A stretch of DNA of 5,011 nt, from NCBI GenBank assembly GCA_019236085.1, contig JAFAJR010000356.1, positions 1-5,011 on the forward strand, written 5' to 3'. The notes under the pieces were generated by a model. It saw only the letters and a list, made by a program, of their open reading frames with translations. It was not told the origin of the DNA and searched no databases. This DNA is from Candidatus Dormiibacterota bacterium. GTDB taxonomy: Bacteria > Chloroflexota > Dormibacteria > Aeolococcales > Aeolococcaceae. The position numbers and the translations under genes are program-made. Of this stretch, positions 1-5,011 are shown piece by piece. Each line of letters opens with the position of its first letter. Position 1 is the first letter of the stretch.

Positions 1-2
1 TC

Positions 3-1241
3 GCCGCCACCCCCGAATGGCGCGGCACGGTGGCCGGGACCGTCTCCTACCCGGTGCGCAGGACGCGCCTGATCGTGGCACCGGCGGAAGCCCGGGGCGG
101 GCCGGCTGCGACGACAGCTGCGCTCCTCGGGGCACTGCGGCGCGCAACCGGCAGCGCCACCGGCCGGGCCGCCCTGGAGCTGCGCATGGTCGGCGCCTCG
201 CTGGGGCTGGTCGCCGGCTGCCCGCCCGGTTCGGCAGGCACCGCGGAGGAGGTCATCGATCTTGCGGTGGCCGGCATCAGCCGGCGCACCGGCCTCGCCG
301 CAGCCGTCGAGCTCACGGCCGCGCAGCGCGGGGCCCGTTGCCCCATGCCGGAGGTGGCTGCCCTGGTCCTGGTTCAGCTGGCGGTCAACGCCGAGCGGCA
401 TGACGACGCGACCCGTGTGAGCCTGCAGTTCAGCGACGGGGCGTTCCGGGTGGGATGGCAGGGACACCCGGCAGCCGTGCGGACCTCACGGCGCCGAGGG
501 GATCGGGAGCGCTGGGGTCTGGGATTCGCCCGCCTTGCAGCCGACTCGCTTGGAGCCACGCTCCACCTCCCGGTTGACCGCGGTTCAAGAGCCGAGGCTG
601 TGCTCGAAGTGGGGGTGCCGAGATTGGCGCTGCCTCTGGCTCGGATCCGTGGCGCGACTGTTGCCGCGGCCACCCGGACCTGGGACGAGGAAACGGGGCT
701 CGTCCCGGGCTGCACCACACACCGCAGCGCCCGCCTCGGTGACCTGGCTGCCGCAGCCAGGGCGGTGCCCGGAGAGGTCGTGACCCACCAGGGATGGACA
801 GCGCGCGCCACCGGCACCTCGTTGTGGGTCGCGCTGCCTCCGGCCGGCACGGTGGAGCGGGAGCTGGACGTGGTTGCCGGGTTGCAGCACGAGCAGGCGC
901 TGCTTCGCGGCGCCGGCGAGGTGGACCACGCCGTTGTCCGGGGATTGGCGGTGCTGCTCGCCGCCGGCTTGGGCATCCCATATCCGCGGGTCCCTGCCGG
1001 AGCCTGGCGGCAGCGTCTCACCCACCTGCTGGAGCGCAGCGGCTCAGCGCTGGACGTGCCTTCGTTCGACGGCGTCGGGGCGCTCGATCCCGACGCAACC
1101 TTTGTCCTCGCCCTGAGAGGGGGACAAAGATTCGAAGTCAGCGGCGATCAGCTGTGGCTCGTGCTGAGCGCGAGCGGCACTGCAGATCCCGTGTGCAGCG
1201 AGTTCAATCGCGGCGCCGGCGACCGGATCGCCATCGGCTGA
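3..1241 (+). CDS. GHKL/HATPase-like protein of unknown function (5' partial)
   Basis: The frame is open to the left edge, so the true start is probably upstream; the first internal start is GTG at 30, and residue numbers below count from it (403 aa). The stop is TGA at 1239-1241. Residues ~72-185 resemble the ATP-binding domain of NarX/LiaS-type histidine kinases. A stretch like the pre-N-box segment (EEVIDLAVAGISRRTGL, 73-89) is followed by an N-box (LVQLAVNAERHDDATRVSL, 114-132, Asn120) and a glycine-rich box (RWGLGFARLAADSLGATLHL, 161-180). The D-box (DxGxG) expected between them is not recognisable; VGWQGH at 141-146 sits in its place. No phospho-acceptor His region is visible in the window, although it could lie upstream. 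The ~200-residue C-terminal part (hydrophobic helix-like 301-316, then LALRGGQRFEV and QLWLVLSASG) matches nothing I recognise. No transmembrane segment is evident. High GC at third positions supports coding. A regulatory or signalling ATP-binding protein is inference; catalytic activity is uncertain. Confidence 0.72.
   Translation, partial: AATPEWRGTVAGTVSYPVRRTRLIVAPAEARGGPAATTAALLGALRRATGSATGRAALELRMVGASLGLVAGCPPGSAGTAEEVIDLAVAGISRRTGLAAAVELTAAQRGARCPMPEVAALVLVQLAVNAERHDDATRVSLQFSDGAFRVGWQGHPAAVRTSRRRGDRERWGLGFARLAADSLGATLHLPVDRGSRAEAVLEVGVPRLALPLARIRGATVAAATRTWDEETGLVPGCTTHRSARLGDLAAAARAVPGEVVTHQGWTARATGTSLWVALPPAGTVERELDVVAGLQHEQALLRGAGEVDHAVVRGLAVLLAAGLGIPYPRVPAGAWRQRLTHLLERSGSALDVPSFDGVGALDPDATFVLALRGGQRFEVSGDQLWLVLSASGTADPVCSEFNRGAGDRIAIG
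1148..1241. other. Convergent 3' overlap of two ORFs
   Basis: The plus-strand GHKL-like ORF ends at 1241 and the minus-strand hypothetical ORF ends at 1148, so 94 nt would be coding on both strands. No intergenic terminator can sit between them. Either both are real and overlap tail to tail, or the minus-strand frame is shifted or over-extended near its 3' end. Confidence 0.5.
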
Positions 1242-1819
1242 GCGCTTCCCTCCCCGGCCTGGAGCAGCAGAGCCGCAAGACAGCCAACCACCGGGTGGCC
1301 GGCCGCCGCGACGCCCGACCATCCGGAGCCCAGCAGCGCCCGATGCAACCGGCGCAATTCCCCCGCCAGCAGGGTCGCTGCCCTGCGTCGGACTCCCGGC
1401 TCCAGATATGGCAGCACCAGCTCCCGAGACCGGGGCGGCAGCGGCGCGGGGTCGATCGCCTCGCCTGGTCGCGCTCCGGTGCGGAATGCAGACCGCCACC
1501 ACGTCTGGGTGGCGGCCAGCTGGAAGAACTCCTCAGCGACGACAGGGCGCAGGCTGTCGCCGCTGCACGCGTCCTCGGTGAGTGCCAGGAAGAGCATCAG
1601 GCGGCAGCGCACCGCCCAGTGGCGGGCCAGGCCGGAGTCGATGAGCTGCGAGATTCGCACCGCCGACGTCCCGACGGGCGCAGCCACCGAGCCACCGGCC
1701 GCCGGCACCAGCACCGACATGCCACCGGTGATCGCGGCCACAACGCTGGGGCGCCAGACCGACGACGTGGCGTCCCAGACGTCGACAGGAAGTCCCGGGG
1801 TGCGCAGGTGATCGTGCAA
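1148..1819 (-). CDS. Hypothetical protein, unknown function
   Basis: I do not recognise this 223-residue product. The frame is favoured over the plus-strand reading of the same triplets for two reasons: its first codon position is G-rich, and its amino-acid composition is protein-like with helical hydrophobic stretches (RISQLIDSGLARHWAVRC, 55-72; LMLFLAL, 74-80; VVAEEFFQLAATQTWW, 93-108; TLLAGELRRLHRALLG, 149-164). The opposite strand gives an Arg/Gln/Pro-rich product. The best available start is TTG at 1817-1819 without a clear ribosome binding site; the first ATG is internal (1718-1720, Met34, preceded by GGTGG). The frame stays open upstream to a TGA at 1877-1879 with no ATG, GTG or TTG, so the N-terminus may be misplaced or truncated. 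The last 94 nt overlap the convergent GHKL-like gene. It lies 101 nt downstream of queF in the same direction and could be a distal operon gene. No catalytic motif or signal peptide is visible. Confidence 0.5.
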   Translation of the reverse strand: MHDHLRTPGLPVDVWDATSSVWRPSVVAAITGGMSVLVPAAGGSVAAPVGTSAVRISQLIDSGLARHWAVRCRLMLFLALTEDACSGDSLRPVVAEEFFQLAATQTWWRSAFRTGARPGEAIDPAPLPPRSRELVLPYLEPGVRRRAATLLAGELRRLHRALLGSGWSGVAAAGHPVVGCLAALLLQAGEGSAQPMAIRSPAPRLNSLHTGSAVPLALSTSHS

Positions 1820-1920
1820 GGCTCTGCTGAGATGTGGAGAAGACGTGAGCTGTGACGCTGCACCGCACGTGCCGGGTCAGTATGGGACAGATCCGGCGAA
1901 AACGGGGACGCCGCGCGAGC
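1820..1920. other. Intergenic gap with possible IS-terminus-like sequence
   Basis: This 101-nt stretch lies between the queF stop and the putative TTG start of the downstream hypothetical gene. It contains an 8-bp palindrome (GCACGTGC, 1865-1872), then GGGTCAGTATGGGACAG (1874-1890). A weak stem follows (CGGCG 1894-1898 with CGCCG 1909-1913, 10-nt loop) with no T-run on either side, so I do not call it an intrinsic terminator. The GGGTCAG...GGGACAG followed by AAAACGGGGAC loosely recalls ends of IS21-type elements, but no transposase or partner inverted repeat is present in the window. I see no convincing promoter. Confidence 0.3.
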
Positions 1921-2352
1921 TCAGCCCGCGTGTTCATCGCGCGGCTGCCACCACGCGTCCGGCTCGCCGGCCCAGCTCTCAGCGCGGTGCACAGCCCGCA
2001 CCACGGTTTTGATGTTGCCGCGCACGTTGAAGTCGCCCACCACCTCGCAGAACCGTGGGTCGAGCAGACCGACGAGGTCACTCAGCACACCGTTGACCAC
2101 GTCCTCGTGGAAGACGTGGCGGTTGCGAAACCCGTTGATGTACAGCTTCAGCGACTTGAGCTCGACGCAGCGTGGTCCTGGGACGTAGCGGACGTAGAGC
2201 ACTGCGAAGTCGGGAAACCCGGAGCGCGGGCAGAGGCAGGTGAACTCCGGGATGGTGAACTGAACCGTGTAATCGCGTTCGGGTGTGCGGTTGTCGAAGC
2301 ATTCGAGCACCGCCTCGCGGACGGCGCGCTCGCCGTACAGCTCATCCGTCAC
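1921..2352 (-). CDS. queF: NADPH-dependent preQ0 reductase QueF (short, unimodular type)
   Basis: QueF is a cytosolic enzyme that reduces the nitrile of 7-cyano-7-deazaguanine (preQ0) to the amine preQ1, using two NADPH, in queuosine biosynthesis. The 143-residue product covers the single tunnelling-fold unit of the Bacillus-type enzyme. The signature PEFTCLCPRSGFPDF (35-49) holds the thioimide-forming Cys41 and the acid Asp48. The QueF motif ELKSLKLY (64-71), which helps bind NADPH, follows, then substrate-binding His82-Glu83 in FHEDVVN. Cys39 makes a CxC arrangement, while the position of the Bacillus disulfide partner (Cys99 there) is Val85 here. The GTG start at 2350-2352 overlaps the transporter's TGA and is the only usual start before an in-frame stop upstream, so it is well determined. 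Coupling to the transporter gene suggests precursor salvage. Identification is secure. Confidence 0.96.
   Translation of the reverse strand: MTDELYGERAVREAVLECFDNRTPERDYTVQFTIPEFTCLCPRSGFPDFAVLYVRYVPGPRCVELKSLKLYINGFRNRHVFHEDVVNGVLSDLVGLLDPRFCEVVGDFNVRGNIKTVVRAVHRAESWAGEPDAWWQPRDEHAG
2349..2352 (-). promoter_or_regulatory. GTGA stop/start overlap, translational coupling
   Basis: On the minus strand these four bases read GTGA: the TGA ends the transporter and the GTG starts queF. No strong Shine-Dalgarno sequence is visible just upstream of the GTG, so queF is probably translated by ribosomes finishing the transporter. This is inference from the layout. Confidence 0.75.
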
Positions 2353-3074
2353 GGTGACGCCGTGCGCAACCGCGCGCGCAATGCCCGCAGCGGGATCGGT
2401 GCGAACGATGTGGTGCTGTCGAAGGCGTCAACGCCTTCAACCCGCTTGAGGACCGTGACGATCGCATAGGTGAGCGGCGTTGCGATCACCTCGTACACCA
2501 CCTTCAGCACCCACAGGTCGCGGATGATGACCAGCAGCAGCGACCACGGCTGCACGCCGGCAAAGGCGATCGTCACGAACAGCGCACTGTCCACGCCCTG
2601 GCCCACGAGCGTCGACCCGATGGTGCGCGTCCAGAGCAGACGCCCCCGGGTGATCACCTTCAACCTGGCCAGGACGAAGGCGTTCAGGAACTCGCCGGCG
2701 AGGTAGGCGATGAGCGAGGCGAGCACGATTCGCGGCGTCTCGCCGAGGACGCGTGCATAAGCTGGCTGGTCGGTGTAGTGCGAATCGGCGGGCACCGCGA
2801 TGGCCGCGGCGATGAACAGGACCACGACGATGTTCGCCAAAAAACCTGACCAGATGACCGCACGCGCTGTGCGGTATCCCCACACCTCCGTGAGCACGTC
2901 ACCGAAGAGGTACGCAAGCGGGAAGATCACGATCGCAGCCGGTACCGAGAAGGGCCCGAGACTCGCCACTTTGACTGCGATGATGTTCGACGTCACCAAG
3001 CAGGCGACGAACAGCGATGACGTGGCGATGAGCAGCGGGCTGGCGCTCAAGCGCGGGGCGCGTTCGCTGCTCAC
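2349..3074 (-). CDS. yhhQ: Queuosine precursor transporter, YhhQ/VUT (DUF165) family
   Basis: This 241-residue inner-membrane protein belongs to the family that imports 7-deazaguanine precursors of queuosine (preQ0/preQ1 in E. coli YhhQ). About six hydrophobic segments are readable: ~13-35, 42-60, 70-95, 114-136, 155-175 and 176-208. Family-typical stretches are TSNIIAVKV (28-36), FPLAYLFGDVLTEVWGY (51-67), LIAYLAGEFLNAFVLARLK (121-139), RTIGSTLVGQGVDSALFV (150-167) and VVYEVIATPLTY (192-203). The tail containing GVDAFDSTTSFAP also fits the family ending. The length is normal. GTG at 3072-3074 places the hydrophobic start after a short polar N-terminus; the Shine-Dalgarno signal is weak. The gene begins 14 nt after the clpB stop and overlaps queF by 4 nt, so all three are probably cotranscribed. 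The exact substrate (preQ0, preQ1 or queuine) cannot be read from sequence; next to queF, preQ0 is the natural guess. Confidence 0.92.
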   Translation of the reverse strand: MSSERAPRLSASPLLIATSSLFVACLVTSNIIAVKVASLGPFSVPAAIVIFPLAYLFGDVLTEVWGYRTARAVIWSGFLANIVVVLFIAAAIAVPADSHYTDQPAYARVLGETPRIVLASLIAYLAGEFLNAFVLARLKVITRGRLLWTRTIGSTLVGQGVDSALFVTIAFAGVQPWSLLLVIIRDLWVLKVVYEVIATPLTYAIVTVLKRVEGVDAFDSTTSFAPIPLRALRARLRTASP

Positions 3075-3088
3075 GCCCAGAGCGTAGC

Positions 3089-5011
<1,923 letters not shown>

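Noticed and set aside
374..1021. Long minus-strand open frame within the GHKL-like gene
   Set aside because: Ser/Arg/Pro-rich translation typical of the antisense of a high-GC gene, with no recognisable motif.
794..1855. 353-aa plus-strand open frame across the GHKL-like gene and the unknown gene
   Set aside because: The product is Arg/Gln/Pro-rich and low in hydrophobic residues; it is the mirror of the minus-strand frame and overlaps the better-supported GHKL-like ORF.
1875..1905. Candidate minus-strand promoter (CATACT as -10, TTTTCG as -35)
   Set aside because: The spacing is only about 12 nt and the -35 match is poor.
1894..1913. Candidate intrinsic terminator after queF
   Set aside because: The stem is only 5 bp with a 10-nt loop, and no T-run follows it on either strand.
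1852..2469. 205-aa plus-strand open frame
   Set aside because: It is the antisense shadow of queF, which is identified by clear catalytic motifs on the other strand.
3075..3088. preQ1 riboswitch ahead of the transporter/queF pair
   Set aside because: Only 14 nt separate the clpB stop from the transporter start, too short for a preQ1 aptamer and expression platform.

Overview
The window is high-GC, densely coded bacterial DNA. Start codons are mixed (two GTG, one probable TTG) and every stop I can read is TGA. It fits a high-GC soil-type lineage such as Actinomycetota, Chloroflexota or Dormibacterota, but no gene here settles the phylum. I see no rRNA, tRNA, CRISPR array or intact mobile element.

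Right part (1921-5011, all minus strand): three recognisable genes lie head to tail in transcription order. They are clpB (the C-terminal ~640 residues; the N-terminus lies beyond the right edge), a six-helix YhhQ/VUT-family queuosine-precursor transporter, and queF (preQ0 reductase). The gaps are 14 nt and a 4-nt GTGA overlap, so they look like one operon. The transporter and QueF make sense together: one takes up a 7-deazaguanine precursor and the other reduces preQ0 to preQ1 for queuosine tRNA modification. ClpB is a general disaggregase, and its link to them is positional only. QueF carries a Cys two residues before the catalytic Cys and lacks the Cys that forms a protective disulfide in the Bacillus enzyme.

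Left part (1-1819): two unrecognised genes converge. A plus-strand ORF, open at the left edge, encodes a protein with a histidine-kinase-like GHKL ATPase domain. Its N-box and glycine-rich box are readable, but the canonical DxGxG box is not. A minus-strand ORF (1148-1819) encodes an unknown helical protein. Their 3' ends overlap by 94 nt. The minus-strand ORF lacks a convincing ATG/GTG start at its 5' end. A 101-nt gap separates it from queF and contains a sequence that loosely resembles an insertion-sequence terminus.

No complete novel system can be demonstrated here. The most open question is the degenerate GHKL protein with its convergent unknown partner.
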